A DNA stretch of 64,000 nucleotides, taken from positions 150,396 through 214,395 of the forward strand of contig NZ_QBUY01000006.1 of assembly GCF_003121405.1 (NCBI RefSeq), read 5' to 3'. The translations under genes were made by a program, and so were the position numbers. The notes under the pieces are model-generated. The model did no database searches. It was not told the origin of the DNA and saw only the letters and a list, made by a program, of their open reading frames with translations. How positions within the stretch are numbered: position 1 is the first letter of the stretch; the number at the start of each line of letters is the position of its first letter. This document shows positions 1-8,678 of the stretch, piece by piece. The DNA is from Paraburkholderia sp. C35. GTDB lineage: Bacteria > Pseudomonadota > Gammaproteobacteria > Burkholderiales > Burkholderiaceae.

Positions 1-430
1 CCGTCCCAAGCGCAATCGCGACGGCAATCGATCCCGGTCCAACCGTAATCGGCAATGTCAGCGGATAAAACGCCTTGGTTCGCAGCGACGCCGCGCGGCT
101 GGCCTCAGGCATGGGAGGCGCCGTGTTGTCCTCGGCAGGCGCCTGCAGCAGGCCCCAGCCAGCCATTGCGATGACCACGCCGCCCGCCACACGCAACACG
201 TTCTCTGAAATGCCGAAGAACGACAGCACATACGCGCCAACCGACAGCGACGCGAGCAGAATGACGAAACCGTTGATCGCGATGCGCCGGGCAAGCTCTG
301 CAAGTTCGCGGTCACTGGCGCCTCGCACCATGCTCAAGATGATCAGTGCAACAGCCGGCGGGTTGATGATCGGAAAGAGCGTGGTGACGATCAGTAGCAC
401 CGACTTCGAAAATTCGTGCAGCATCGACAT
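1..430 (-). CDS. MarC family integral membrane protein (3' end cut by window edge)
   Basis: Reading leftward from an ATG at 430 gives about 143 codons with no stop before the window edge, so the C-terminal part is missing. The product starts with a hydrophobic segment containing LFPIINPPAVALIILSM, typical of the MarC/UPF0056 family, which are inner-membrane proteins of about 200 residues with six predicted helices. It has further helices around residues 45-75 and 75-95 and a second motif, PLTLPITVGPGSIAVAIALG, near the edge. The family is not a proven multidrug resistance factor despite its name. The gene lies 38 bp downstream of the GTPase gene on the same strand, probably in the same transcript. 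A second in-frame ATG lies two codons downstream. Confidence 0.85.
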   Translation of the reverse strand, partial: MSMLHEFSKSVLLIVTTLFPIINPPAVALIILSMVRGASDRELAELARRIAINGFVILLASLSVGAYVLSFFGISENVLRVAGGVVIAMAGWGLLQAPAEDNTAPPMPEASRAASLRTKAFYPLTLPITVGPGSIAVAIALGT

Positions 431-468
431 GACGTGGGCTCGTTATACGTTGATGTAGAAAACCTGCA

Positions 469-1470
469 TCAGCTTTGCAGGGACGTCCAGCGTATCGAGC
501 CGTTCATGGCGAAGGCTTCGAAATCCGCCATGCCGCAATCTCGCGCAATGAAGATCGCGGCCATGTCCTGGTTAGTCGAAGTGTTCGAAGCGCTCAGCCG
601 GCGCGGTTGCGCGAACGTCGTGCCGACGCTTTGCAAGAGCACGCGTTCCCCTTCTGCAGGACCGGCGACAATGGCTTTCATCCTCAACAGCCGCTCACCG
701 ATCGCGCCGGAAATGTCTTCGATCCAGTCGAGTGTCTGTTCCCATTCGGGCGCCGCGCGAAAGCGCGCGCAAAAGACGCGCACGCGTGGATGGAGCAAAG
801 CACGCGGCGCGCTGCCTTGCGATTCCGGCACTGACCAGTCGAATGATTTCGCGTCCGGCGTATAGCGGAATGCTTCCCGCGCCCGAATAGCGATTGCAGA
901 ATCATCGACGATACGCGCTAACGGATTGAGTCTTTCAAGCTTCTCGCGCCCAAGTTGCCTCTGTTGCGCAGTAACCAGATCTGTCTTGGTGAGCACGATC
1001 GTGTGTGCTGCGCCGAGTTGTGCGGCCACGTTGTCGAAATCATCCGAATCCAGCGGCGAGCGGCTGCAATCGTAGGTAACGACGACATGAATGCGCAATC
1101 CCATCGCCGAGAGCGGATTCAACGAACGGATCACTTCTCCGGGACGGGACAAGCCGCTGCACTCAAGAACGATACGTTCGAACGCAGGTTGTGCCGTGTT
1201 CGCACGCGTTTCCACGAGATCTTCGATCGTGGTGACGAGATCATTGGTCAGCGAGCAGCACACACAGCCGTTGCTGAGCGTGGCCATCGGCGCGCCACGT
1301 GCCGATTCCGACAGCACGGCACCGTCGATATTGATCGCGCCGACTTCGTTGACGATGACTGCGGTGGTTGCTGCCGCTTCGTCATCGACAAGCAATGCCT
1401 CGAGCAGCGTAGTCTTCCCGCTTCCGAGCATGCCGGCCAGCACCACGAACTGAGTTGTCTGCTGATTCAT
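469..1470 (-). CDS. COG0523/CobW-family GTP-binding protein
   Basis: This is a 333-residue G3E-family P-loop GTPase of the CobW/ZNG1 type, a group that inserts metals into client metalloenzymes. Walker A is GMLGSGKTT at residues 13-21, the family-defining CxCC metal-binding motif is at 69-72 (NGCVCC), and a TKTD guanine-specificity motif follows in the middle of the protein. The C-terminal part (LHPRVRVFCARF onward) matches a CobW_C domain. The ATG at 1470 is preferred because it overlaps the amidohydrolase stop as ATGA and the Walker A then sits near the N-terminus; an upstream in-frame start at 1518 lies inside the amidohydrolase. Translational coupling suggests that the amidohydrolase could be its metal client; this is inference. 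Confidence 0.9.
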   Translation of the reverse strand: MNQQTTQFVVLAGMLGSGKTTLLEALLVDDEAAATTAVIVNEVGAINIDGAVLSESARGAPMATLSNGCVCCSLTNDLVTTIEDLVETRANTAQPAFERIVLECSGLSRPGEVIRSLNPLSAMGLRIHVVVTYDCSRSPLDSDDFDNVAAQLGAAHTIVLTKTDLVTAQQRQLGREKLERLNPLARIVDDSAIAIRAREAFRYTPDAKSFDWSVPESQGSAPRALLHPRVRVFCARFRAAPEWEQTLDWIEDISGAIGERLLRMKAIVAGPAEGERVLLQSVGTTFAQPRRLSASNTSTNQDMAAIFIARDCGMADFEAFAMNGSIRWTSLQS

Positions 1471-3086
1471 TTTGCCTGCTCCGCGTTCTTGTGGAAGGGC
1501 GTCTCGCCTTTCGGCCATGTGGTCGCGACCATGTCGCGCACATCACCGAGCAGTTCATCGACATCGAACACGACGCCCGATTTGATGGTGAACTCGAGCG
1601 CGCGCTTCTGTTCGACGGCTCCGAGTTCGTCGTTCAGGCGCAATGCGCCCGTGCCGTAGAGCAGTTTGAAATCGGCAAGCGGATTCTCGCGATGCACCAG
1701 CACGTCGGCGCGCCGGCCCACTTCGAGCACACCCGCCTCTTTGCCGATGCCGAGCAGATCCGCGGCGTGCGAAGTCCCTGCACGCAAGACTTCGGACGGC
1801 AGGAAGCCCGCCTCCTGAAACAGCTCCAGTTCGCGCACGTAACCGAAGCCGTAGATCTGATACATGAAACCCGAATCGCTTCCCGGACAGACGCGCCCGC
1901 CGCGATTCTTGTAGTCGTTCAGAAAGTGCATCAGGATTCGGTAGCTCTCGCGCCATTCCACTTCGTTCTTTACTGACCAGCGGTAAAAGTACGCGCCATG
2001 TCCGCCACGTTGCGGCTGGAAGTACTTCCAGGTGGTCTGATCCGTGTAGGCGTCGTGCCATTCCGCGCGGCGTGCGCGCATGACGTCGCGATTGCCGTCA
2101 TAGACGTTCAAGGTCGGCACGAATGTATGTCCCACTTCGAGAAACGCGTCCAGCACGTCATTCCATTTCTGTGAGCCGGGTTGGGCTGCCTGGAGAAAGG
2201 TCTGCCCTGCCGTGGAGAAGCGCAAGTACTCGTCGTTGTAATCGTAGTCGTCGGCGATGGTTTGCAACGAACGTCCATCGAACAGCGCTTCAGGAATGCC
2301 GTATGAGTGCTCGGTACTCGTCAATCCCCAGCGTGCTGTCCTCAAGGCGTTCATGCTGCCAACCGTTAACTGCGCGTGATGGCAGCATGCACGCAGACCC
2401 AGCTTGCTGCATTCATCGAGTGCCGCCTGCATGATGGCCGGCGGTGCGCCGAAGAATTTCACGCCTTCTGCACCTTTGTCGCGCGCGGCTCTCAGCCATT
2501 CGCGGCCTTCTTCCGGGCTATAGATGGTCTTCAGATAATCGTTGACGGCGGGAAAATACACATAAGGGTAAAGATGCGGCGCGGAAATGCGGTTGGCCTC
2601 TGCAGCGGCTTTCTGTTCGCGTGTCCATGCAAGACCGTTCATACATCCTGCTTCGCGCACCGACGTCACACCGTGTGCGAGCCAAAGTTTGTAGATGTAA
2701 TCGGCGGGCAGCATCTCTCCGTTCTCGGCATGAAAGGGCGTGCCGATATGCGCGTGACTGTCGATAAAACCCGGCGTCACGTACTTGCCGTAGCAATCGA
2801 TTTCCCGGTCGCCGGGCGCTGGCCGCCCTTCCTGCTTCAGCGGCTTGCGAGGCACACCGACCACCGCGATTTCGCTGATCTTGCCATTTTCGATCACGAT
2901 GTCGGCCGGACCGAACGGTGGCGCGCCCGTGCCGTCGATGACGGTCGCACCGCGCAACACCAGCCGCTGAAAAGGGCCTGCGCCACGATCTCTCTGCGTC
3001 GCAGGCTTCAACTGTTTAAGGCCCTTTCTCGCGAAACCTTCAACCATCTCTTCGCCGACTTCGATAGCCGTTTTCGTCACGCTCAT
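1467..3086 (-). CDS. Amidohydrolase-superfamily metal-dependent hydrolase
   Basis: This 539-residue protein belongs to the amidohydrolase superfamily (imidazolonepropionase/prolidase-like branch). It has the N-terminal beta-sandwich strand LRGATVIDGTGAP and the metal-binding HxH at H111 and H113 in PGFIDSHAHIGT. Downstream are histidines in CCHHAQLT and STEHSYG and a metal-binding Asp in CPGSDSGF. The C-terminal ADVLVHRENPLADF segment is the usual closing strand. The substrate cannot be told from sequence. The ATG at 3086 has an appropriately placed GTGAGG ribosome site; a GTG four codons upstream at 3098 is the alternative. It ends in an ATGA overlap with the COG0523 GTPase, which may supply its metal. 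Confidence 0.88.
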   Translation of the reverse strand: MSVTKTAIEVGEEMVEGFARKGLKQLKPATQRDRGAGPFQRLVLRGATVIDGTGAPPFGPADIVIENGKISEIAVVGVPRKPLKQEGRPAPGDREIDCYGKYVTPGFIDSHAHIGTPFHAENGEMLPADYIYKLWLAHGVTSVREAGCMNGLAWTREQKAAAEANRISAPHLYPYVYFPAVNDYLKTIYSPEEGREWLRAARDKGAEGVKFFGAPPAIMQAALDECSKLGLRACCHHAQLTVGSMNALRTARWGLTSTEHSYGIPEALFDGRSLQTIADDYDYNDEYLRFSTAGQTFLQAAQPGSQKWNDVLDAFLEVGHTFVPTLNVYDGNRDVMRARRAEWHDAYTDQTTWKYFQPQRGGHGAYFYRWSVKNEVEWRESYRILMHFLNDYKNRGGRVCPGSDSGFMYQIYGFGYVRELELFQEAGFLPSEVLRAGTSHAADLLGIGKEAGVLEVGRRADVLVHRENPLADFKLLYGTGALRLNDELGAVEQKRALEFTIKSGVVFDVDELLGDVRDMVATTWPKGETPFHKNAEQAK

Positions 3087-3312
3087 CGCATACCTCACCG
3101 TTCTGATGGATTAATCCAGTCACGATGAATTCGTGACATGATGTGTGTTTTCACTGTGATGGAATGTTCAACAGCGCACTGCGAGTCGAACATCGATAAA
3201 GCTTTCTTTTATTTATAAATAGCTTAGTTATCCAGAGTTAGATAACAATTAAGGCAGAACCTTTATCTTGTTCTATCGCGCGTGATTCTATTGATTCAGC
3301 GCGAGGATTGGT
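3087..3312. promoter_or_regulatory. AT-rich gap with inverted repeat, likely internal promoter region
   Basis: The 226 bp between the amidohydrolase and GAF genes are clearly more AT-rich than the flanking genes. They include a short inverted repeat TTATC-N8-GATAA at 3229-3246. The gap suggests that amidohydrolase transcription starts here and does not only read through from the MFS/GAF pair. No regulator can be assigned from sequence. Confidence 0.35.
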
Positions 3313-3810
3313 TCAGCGTACAGCAACCGGTTTCTGTATCAACTCCGGCAACACGAACTGCGCGACCAGCCTGACGGCGTCGATATCGAGGTCCACGTAT
3401 CGGCCTTCTTCCGCCAGCATGTTGAGCGTGCCAACCGTTCTTCCACGCCAGCGAACCGGCAGGTTCACGACACTCCCCAAGCCGAGTGCCGCGAGGCTTT
3501 CATGCTGGTCGAACACGCGCCGCAGATCTTCCACGCGGTGAGCAACGTAGGCCACGCCGTCGCGCACGACCGAATCTGCCCATGTTGACGATGCAATCAG
3601 ATTTCTCGCACCGACAGGATAGGTTTCGTCGCTGCTATAGAGGCGCTCCGCCTCCGTGACGGCGTCGTCGTACGTCAGGATGGTCAGTAGCTTATGGCCT
3701 GCAATCCGCTGCAAAGCGCGGTCGATAGCACGATAGACATCTACAGCGTGAAGCGCATTACGACATTGGTGTTCGACAGCAAGCAATTCGGTCAGCAGAT
3801 CCGCGCGCAT
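3313..3810 (-). CDS. GAF domain-containing protein
   Basis: A 165-residue single-domain protein with a GAF fold. It has an N-terminal helix, then a core with KLLTILTYDD, AERLYSSDETYPVG and the typical closing segment VVNLPVRWRGRTVGTLNMLAEEGRY followed by a helix (LVAQFVLPELIQ). GAF domains bind small ligands or act as redox or light sensors; this one has no attached output domain. Its start overlaps the MFS transporter stop by one base (TGATG), so the two are translationally coupled. That suggests it acts on the same metabolite, as a ligand sensor or a small enzyme. The precise role is unknown. Confidence 0.8.
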   Translation of the reverse strand: MRADLLTELLAVEHQCRNALHAVDVYRAIDRALQRIAGHKLLTILTYDDAVTEAERLYSSDETYPVGARNLIASSTWADSVVRDGVAYVAHRVEDLRRVFDQHESLAALGLGSVVNLPVRWRGRTVGTLNMLAEEGRYVDLDIDAVRLVAQFVLPELIQKPVAVR

Positions 3811-5201
3811 CAGTTCAACTCCGCCGTAGCGATCGCTTCCAGCGAAACACCCTTGGTTTTGGGTCCAAAAAGCAAGACCGCGATTGCTCCAGCGACCAGC
3901 ACGGCAGTCGTCACCGCGAACACACCAGCAAATCCGACTACGGGAAAGATATAGCCGACGACGATGGGCGACGCGATCGCCCCGATGCGTCCAATCGCCG
4001 ATGCAGTGCCGGAACCCGTGGTTCGAATGGCCGTCGGAAAGATCTCCGACGTGTACGCATAGACGCCCGCATAGGCGCCATTCATCGCGAAGGAAAGGCA
4101 GGCACCTGCGATCATGATCGACGCGTTATCGTGTGCTATCGCCATCGCCAGCGCGGCAACCACACCCGTTGCCATATACAGGACGATAGTCGCCTTTCGC
4201 CCAATCTTCTCATTCAGCCATGCAGCCGAGAAATAACCGGGAATCTGCGCCAGATAGATGGCAAACGAATAGCCAAAGCTCTTCGTGATACTCATTCCAT
4301 GCTGGACGAGCAAGCCGGGAATCCACGTGAAGAACAGGTAATAGCTGAAGGTGATGGACAGCCACATCGCCCACGTCATGGCAGTGACGCGCGCCTGCTT
4401 GCCGGACCAGAGCGCCAGGAAGTTGGAAGCCAGCGATGGCTTGCCGACGATGTCGGCAGAATCAGGTTCGACCTCCATGGGTTCACGCCGCGTACCGACA
4501 GCGAACTGTGTTTCGATTCTCTCGACAATCGCTCTCGCCTCGACATGCCGGCCACGACTTTCCAGCCATCGCGGCGATTCGTCGAGCGCGCGGCGCCACC
4601 AAAGCAGCATCCCGATTGGCAGCGCGGTAATCACCATCACGATCCGCCAGCCGTCCGCGAATGTCGGAATGACGAGATAACCAAGCGCTGCCGCCGCAAC
4701 GAAGCCAAATGAAAAGAAGCCGGTCAATGCGCCCACGAACGTGCCGCGATAGCGTTTGGCGACAAATTCCGTCAGGTACGGCGCGATAATTGCGCTTTCT
4801 GCACCGGTGCCCGCGCCTGCCACTACTCGCGCAATCAGAAACGACGGCCAGCTCGTGGTGGTCGCGCAATACAACGATGCCAGCGCGTAGATCGCGAGTG
4901 CATACATCATCACGCGCCGCCGGCCATAGAGATCACCCAGCGCGCCTGCGAACAGCGCCCCGAAGAAAAACCCGATATAGGTTGCGCTGCCAAGCACGCC
5001 CGTTTGCACGCTGGTCAACGACCATTGCACGCGCAACACGGGCAGCATGAAGGCCATCACGGCCGCGTCCATTGCATCGAACGTGTAACCCAATCCGCCG
5101 ATGAAAAGGAGGCGGCGATGGTACGACGAATATGGCCAGCTTTCGATTCTCGACGCAACGAATGACACGATGGACTCCGCACCAATGGGTTGATTGCGCA
5201 T
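3810..5201 (-). CDS. MFS transporter, metabolite:H+ symporter type
   Basis: A 463-residue major facilitator with twelve predicted transmembrane segments. The first helix contains GGLGYTFDAMDAAV and loop 2-3 carries GDLYGRRR, the MFS signature. The pattern around PYLTEFVAKRYRGTFVG and the large central loop place it in the metabolite:H+ (sugar/aromatic-acid-like) symporter group that imports organic acids. It is the first gene of a leftward run and is divergent from a LysR regulator at 5304, so it is probably induced by its substrate through that regulator. The substrate may be the compound processed by the downstream amidohydrolase; this is inference from context. Confidence 0.88.
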   Translation of the reverse strand: MRNQPIGAESIVSFVASRIESWPYSSYHRRLLFIGGLGYTFDAMDAAVMAFMLPVLRVQWSLTSVQTGVLGSATYIGFFFGALFAGALGDLYGRRRVMMYALAIYALASLYCATTTSWPSFLIARVVAGAGTGAESAIIAPYLTEFVAKRYRGTFVGALTGFFSFGFVAAAALGYLVIPTFADGWRIVMVITALPIGMLLWWRRALDESPRWLESRGRHVEARAIVERIETQFAVGTRREPMEVEPDSADIVGKPSLASNFLALWSGKQARVTAMTWAMWLSITFSYYLFFTWIPGLLVQHGMSITKSFGYSFAIYLAQIPGYFSAAWLNEKIGRKATIVLYMATGVVAALAMAIAHDNASIMIAGACLSFAMNGAYAGVYAYTSEIFPTAIRTTGSGTASAIGRIGAIASPIVVGYIFPVVGFAGVFAVTTAVLVAGAIAVLLFGPKTKGVSLEAIATAELN

Positions 5202-5249
5202 TGTGCTAGCTCATTTTTATGACGACAATGACAGCAAATCACCGATTTC

Positions 5250-5266
5250 GTTGCCTTGAAGGCAAC
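5250..5266. promoter_or_regulatory. Inverted repeat in LysR/MFS divergent promoter
   Basis: A perfect inverted repeat of 8-bp arms with a one-base centre (GTTGCCTT-G-AAGGCAAC) lies in the 102-bp space between the MFS gene and the divergent LysR gene. It is 38 bp upstream of the LysR start. Its position is that expected of an autoregulatory LysR operator controlling both directions; binding is inferred. Confidence 0.5.
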
Positions 5267-5303
5267 AAACGGAAATGGACAACCGTGCAAGACGGGAGCG
5301 CAT

Positions 5304-6230
5304 ATGAGTGAACTGACGATCGGCCGATTGCGGTATCTCTTCGAGACGGTCAGGCTCGGCGGCGTGCGTTTAGCAGCAGACTTTCTGGATGTTGCGCCGT
5401 CCGTCGTCAGCAGGCAAATCGCGGCGCTCGAGAAAGTCACGCACACGCCCGTGCTCGAAACCAATCGTCGAGGTGCGAAACCGACGGAAGCCGGACGGCT
5501 GTTGATCGAATACTATCGCGACCACCTCGATCGCGAGGAGGCGGTCGTCTCACGGCTGGACGCGCTGGCAGGGTTATCTGGCGGCACCGTGATCGTCGGT
5601 GCGATCCAGGGCTTCACCGATGATCTGATGTTCAACGTGTTGCGTCATTTCAATCATCGCTACCCTGACGTCGTTATCGAACTGCAATTAGGCGGCGTCA
5701 ACGATGTGCTTGGATGGCTGGAGGACGATGCCGTCCATCTTGGCTTGCTTTACGGACCAGGACTGGATGTGCATCAGGCGCGACTACGCGAGGTGCAATC
5801 GAGCAAGCAACCGGTGCGGGTCATTGTGTCGAATGACCATCCGTTGGCCGACATGGAGTCGTTGACCATCGAATCGTTATTCGAGCATCCGTTTGCACTC
5901 GCGAGCGCAGGCTTCGGCACGCGAAAGATCGTCCAGCAGATCGAAGCGACGCAACATCGGCGCTTCAAGATTGCACTCGAAACCGATCATCTGATTGGTC
6001 TCACGAGCTTCGCCCGGTCTGGAATGGGCGCGACGCTTCTCCCCGCCTTCGCTGTTCACGACGATCTCGCGCGCGGCGTGCTAAAAGCCATTCCCGTCGA
6101 ACACAAGTTGATGAAAGAGGTGCACGCACAACTTTCTACGCGTCGTGGCCGTGAATTGCCTATTGCCGCGATCAGACTGCAGAATGAAATTCTCGCCAGA
6201 ATGGCCGCATTTGCGACGAGCGGATCCTGA
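5304..6230 (+). CDS. LysR-family transcriptional regulator
   Basis: A 308-residue LysR regulator. The N-terminal winged helix-turn-helix is RLAADFLDVAPSVVSRQIAA, followed by the linker helix and a periplasmic-binding-protein-like effector domain from about residue 95. The ATG at 5304 is chosen because a GGGAG ribosome site precedes it and the HTH then begins near residue 15; an in-frame codon at 5256 lies within the operator region. It is divergent from the MFS gene and separated by a perfect inverted repeat, the classic arrangement for control of the MFS-GAF-amidohydrolase operon. It converges on another LysR gene with only 6 bp between the stops. Confidence 0.9.
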   Translation: MSELTIGRLRYLFETVRLGGVRLAADFLDVAPSVVSRQIAALEKVTHTPVLETNRRGAKPTEAGRLLIEYYRDHLDREEAVVSRLDALAGLSGGTVIVGAIQGFTDDLMFNVLRHFNHRYPDVVIELQLGGVNDVLGWLEDDAVHLGLLYGPGLDVHQARLREVQSSKQPVRVIVSNDHPLADMESLTIESLFEHPFALASAGFGTRKIVQQIEATQHRRFKIALETDHLIGLTSFARSGMGATLLPAFAVHDDLARGVLKAIPVEHKLMKEVHAQLSTRRGRELPIAAIRLQNEILARMAAFATSGS

Positions 6231-6236
6231 CCAATA

Positions 6237-7142
6237 TCACCGCGAATCGCGAAACAGTTCTGCCACGACGCCACGCAGCCAGCGATTGCCCGCTTCATGA
6301 TGGTACTTCGCATGCCAGTGCTGACGAACGGCAAAACCATCGACAGAAAACGGGCAGGAATGGACGGCGATGCTGTTCATCTGCGCGAGTGTTTCACCGA
6401 TGTTTCGAGGCAACGTAGCAATCAGATCGGTCGTCTTGATGATCGAACCCAGGCCTAGAAAGCCGGGCAACTCAAGCACCACATCGCGCTCGATGCTCTC
6501 GCGCATCAGCGCCTGATCCAGCAGTTGTGCGCCCGTGCCGGCGGCTATCACGACATGTCCTTCGGCACGATATTGCTTCAGGCTCAGCCTCGCACGTATG
6601 CGGGGATGACTCGCATTCGTCAGGCACACCCAATCCTGCGTATACAGGTGCTGCTGATACATCCCGCCACCCAGCCACGGCACATAGCCGATCGCGAGAT
6701 CGGCTTCGCCCGATTCCAGTGAACGTTCGGTATTGCCGTCAATTCTGGCTGCTTCCAGGCGGATCCCCGGCGCGTGAGCACGCACGTGCGCAAGGATGCG
6801 AGGCAGCAGCGTGACATGGCTCGCGTCGGTCATGCAGATACGGAAACGCCGCTTCGCCGTGCCGGGATCGAAGGCAATCTCCCATGCAGTGAAACGGCGC
6901 AACGATTCAAGAATCTCCCGGCATGGGCCTATCAACGCGTCGGCCTGCGGCGTCGGCGTCATGCCGCCTGGCGTGCGGATAAACAGGGGATCCCGCAAAT
7001 GCTCGCGCAAACGTCCCAGCCAGATGCTCACTGTCGGCTGGCTTTGACCCAGCTGCTCGGCAACACGCGTCACGCTCCGCACGTCGTATAGCAGATCGAA
7101 TAGCTGAAGCAGCTTCAGGTCGGGAAGATCGTCGGAATCCAT
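6237..7142 (-). CDS. LysR-family transcriptional regulator (candidate activator of the 8.2-13.6 kb operon)
   Basis: A 301-residue LysR regulator with an N-terminal HTH (TRVAEQLGQSQPTVSIWLGRL) of the NodD/NahR-like subgroup, in which PLFIRTPGGMTPTPQA follows the HTH. The effector domain carries the characteristic ADLAIGYVP motif. The ATG at 7142 is preferred over upstream codons because the HTH then starts at the normal distance. Its promoter contains GCAAT-N15-ATTGC at 7159-7183, and the same geometry occurs upstream of the large catabolic operon at 13701-13725, so it probably regulates both itself and that operon. The nearby DMT gene at 7278 is divergent and may share the control region. Confidence 0.9.
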   Translation of the reverse strand: MDSDDLPDLKLLQLFDLLYDVRSVTRVAEQLGQSQPTVSIWLGRLREHLRDPLFIRTPGGMTPTPQADALIGPCREILESLRRFTAWEIAFDPGTAKRRFRICMTDASHVTLLPRILAHVRAHAPGIRLEAARIDGNTERSLESGEADLAIGYVPWLGGGMYQQHLYTQDWVCLTNASHPRIRARLSLKQYRAEGHVVIAAGTGAQLLDQALMRESIERDVVLELPGFLGLGSIIKTTDLIATLPRNIGETLAQMNSIAVHSCPFSVDGFAVRQHWHAKYHHEAGNRWLRGVVAELFRDSR

Positions 7143-7158
7143 AGGTTTATTGTCTCTC

Positions 7159-7183
7159 GCAATAGCATCATTGTAGTCATTGC
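7159..7183. promoter_or_regulatory. Putative LysR box, GCAAT-N15-ATTGC
   Basis: An inverted repeat GCAAT-N15-ATTGC spans 25 bp in the intergenic space between the LysR gene (start 7142) and the divergent DMT gene (start 7278). The identical arm sequence and spacing recur at 13701-13725 in the promoter of the leftward catabolic operon. LysR proteins bind dyads with about this spacing. The assignment to this regulator is inference. Confidence 0.5.
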
Positions 7184-7277
7184 ATTGCGTGTGTGACCCT
7201 TCCGTCGTATCCTCGACTGCAATTGCGTCGCGCGGCGCGCGACTCACCATTCCACAGGCCTGAAATAAGGACAGTGC

Positions 7278-8195
7278 GTGAAACGCCTGCAATATCGCCG
7301 TTTTTTCAGTTTTCCGGAAGCAAGTGTAGAAGCAGGCATTCTTATCATGGTGGCAACAACCGCTGCGTTCGCGGGCAGCGACTCCATGGTCAAGCTGATC
7401 GGCTCCGCCGTACCGCTACTGGCGCTGTTGTGGGTTCGCTATGTGTTCCAGACCGTCGTGCTGGCGATATGGCTCGCGAAGCGAGGCATTCGCGATTTCA
7501 GCGGCGCGCGCCCATTCCGGTTGCAATTGCTGCGCGCAATCCTGCTGCTGCTCAACTCGGCATCGACATTCGCTGGCCTGCGCTATCTGCCGCTGCCCGT
7601 CACCACCTCACTGGCGATGCTTGCGCCGCTGATCACGACCCTGCTGGCCGCCACGCTACTCAATGAGAACGTGACTCGCGGCAAATGGGCCATGGTCGTA
7701 TTGGGTTTCACCGGCATGCTTCTGGTTGTGCGGCCCGGTAGCGGCGAATTTTCGTGGGCCGTGTTCTATCCGATCAGTGCGGCGACCACCTTCGCGTGCT
7801 TCCAGGTCGTATCGAGCAAGCTGTCGAAAGGCGATCCAATGACCACCAATTTTCTGACTGCGCTTGTCGCGACGTTGACGCTAACGGCATTGTTATGGGC
7901 CGCGCAAGCCACGCTCATCCCGCAGATCAAGACTGTTCACGCCGGAAGCTGGCTACTGGTTCTCGTGATGGCCACGCTCGCCACGACGGGTCATTCACTG
8001 ATGTTGCAGGCGCTACGCCGCGCCCCGCTCGCGGTGCTCACGCCATTCAGCTACACGCAACTTGCTTTTGCCACCCTGTTCAGCTGGATCTTCTTCGGAC
8101 AGGTGCCGGACTCATGGATGGCAATCGGCATGCTCGTGATCGCGGCGAGTGGCATCGGCACCGTGATGCTGCATACGCGTTCGCGTGCGGCATGA
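7278..8195 (+). CDS. EamA/DMT superfamily transporter
   Basis: A 305-residue inner-membrane protein with ten predicted helices built from two EamA repeats. The first repeat includes SDSMVKLIGSAVPLLALLWVRY, and the turn WAMVVLGFTGMLLVVRPG precedes the second repeat. These proteins usually export metabolites such as amino acids or move nucleotide sugars; the substrate is not predictable. The start is a GTG at 7278 with AAGGAC 8-13 bases upstream. The gene is divergent from the LysR regulator and shares its dyad-containing promoter region. It converges on the AroQ-like gene with 21 bp between stops. Confidence 0.88.
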   Translation: MKRLQYRRFFSFPEASVEAGILIMVATTAAFAGSDSMVKLIGSAVPLLALLWVRYVFQTVVLAIWLAKRGIRDFSGARPFRLQLLRAILLLLNSASTFAGLRYLPLPVTTSLAMLAPLITTLLAATLLNENVTRGKWAMVVLGFTGMLLVVRPGSGEFSWAVFYPISAATTFACFQVVSSKLSKGDPMTTNFLTALVATLTLTALLWAAQATLIPQIKTVHAGSWLLVLVMATLATTGHSLMLQALRRAPLAVLTPFSYTQLAFATLFSWIFFGQVPDSWMAIGMLVIAASGIGTVMLHTRSRAA

Positions 8196-8216
8196 CGCAG
8201 ATACTTGAGAGATCAG

Positions 8217-8654
8217 TCAGCTGGCAGCCGACACCGCCGCACGCAGCCCAAGCAGATAGCTGTCGATCCCCAGGCCGCAAATCTGCCCCTTCACGATTTC
8301 GGCGAATACCGATTGATGGCGAAATGCTTCGCGCGCGTGGATATTCGACATGTGAATCTCGATGACGGGGACAGTGAGTATCGCAAGCGCGTCGCGAATG
8401 CCGTAGCTGTAGTGCGTCCACGCGCCTGCGTTGATCATCACGCCATCTACCTTGTCCAGAAAGCCCTGATGAATCCGCAGGCACATATCGCCTTCGCTAT
8501 TCGTCTGGTAGCTTTGCACCGACACACCAAGTTCCCTGGCCAGCGCCTGTAGCGCACCATCGATATCGTCCAGCGTGACGGTTCCGTATTGCACCGGGTC
8601 GCGCTTGCCAAACATGTTGTGATTGATACCGTGAAGCATAAGAAACTGTTTCAT
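8217..8654 (-). CDS. aroQ: Type II 3-dehydroquinate dehydratase (AroQ-family, probably catabolic)
   Basis: A 145-residue type II dehydroquinase. Catalytic Arg18 and Tyr23 sit in GKRDPVQYG, the substrate-loop motif QTNSEGDMCLRIH is present, and NAGAWTHYSYGIRDAL and EIHMSNIHAREAFRHQS supply the active-site Asn, Glu-x-His and Arg. The usual NGPNLNLLG start is changed to HGINHNMFG, so this is a divergent paralogue. The enzyme interconverts 3-dehydroquinate and 3-dehydroshikimate. It is the last gene of a leftward catabolic operon, which suggests a role in degrading quinate-like compounds and not in housekeeping aromatic biosynthesis. The gap to the upstream Gfo/Idh gene is 24 bp. Confidence 0.88.
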   Translation of the reverse strand: MKQFLMLHGINHNMFGKRDPVQYGTVTLDDIDGALQALARELGVSVQSYQTNSEGDMCLRIHQGFLDKVDGVMINAGAWTHYSYGIRDALAILTVPVIEIHMSNIHAREAFRHQSVFAEIVKGQICGLGIDSYLLGLRAAVSAAS

Positions 8655-8678
8655 GATGCATTCCGCCTGGTTGAGAAC

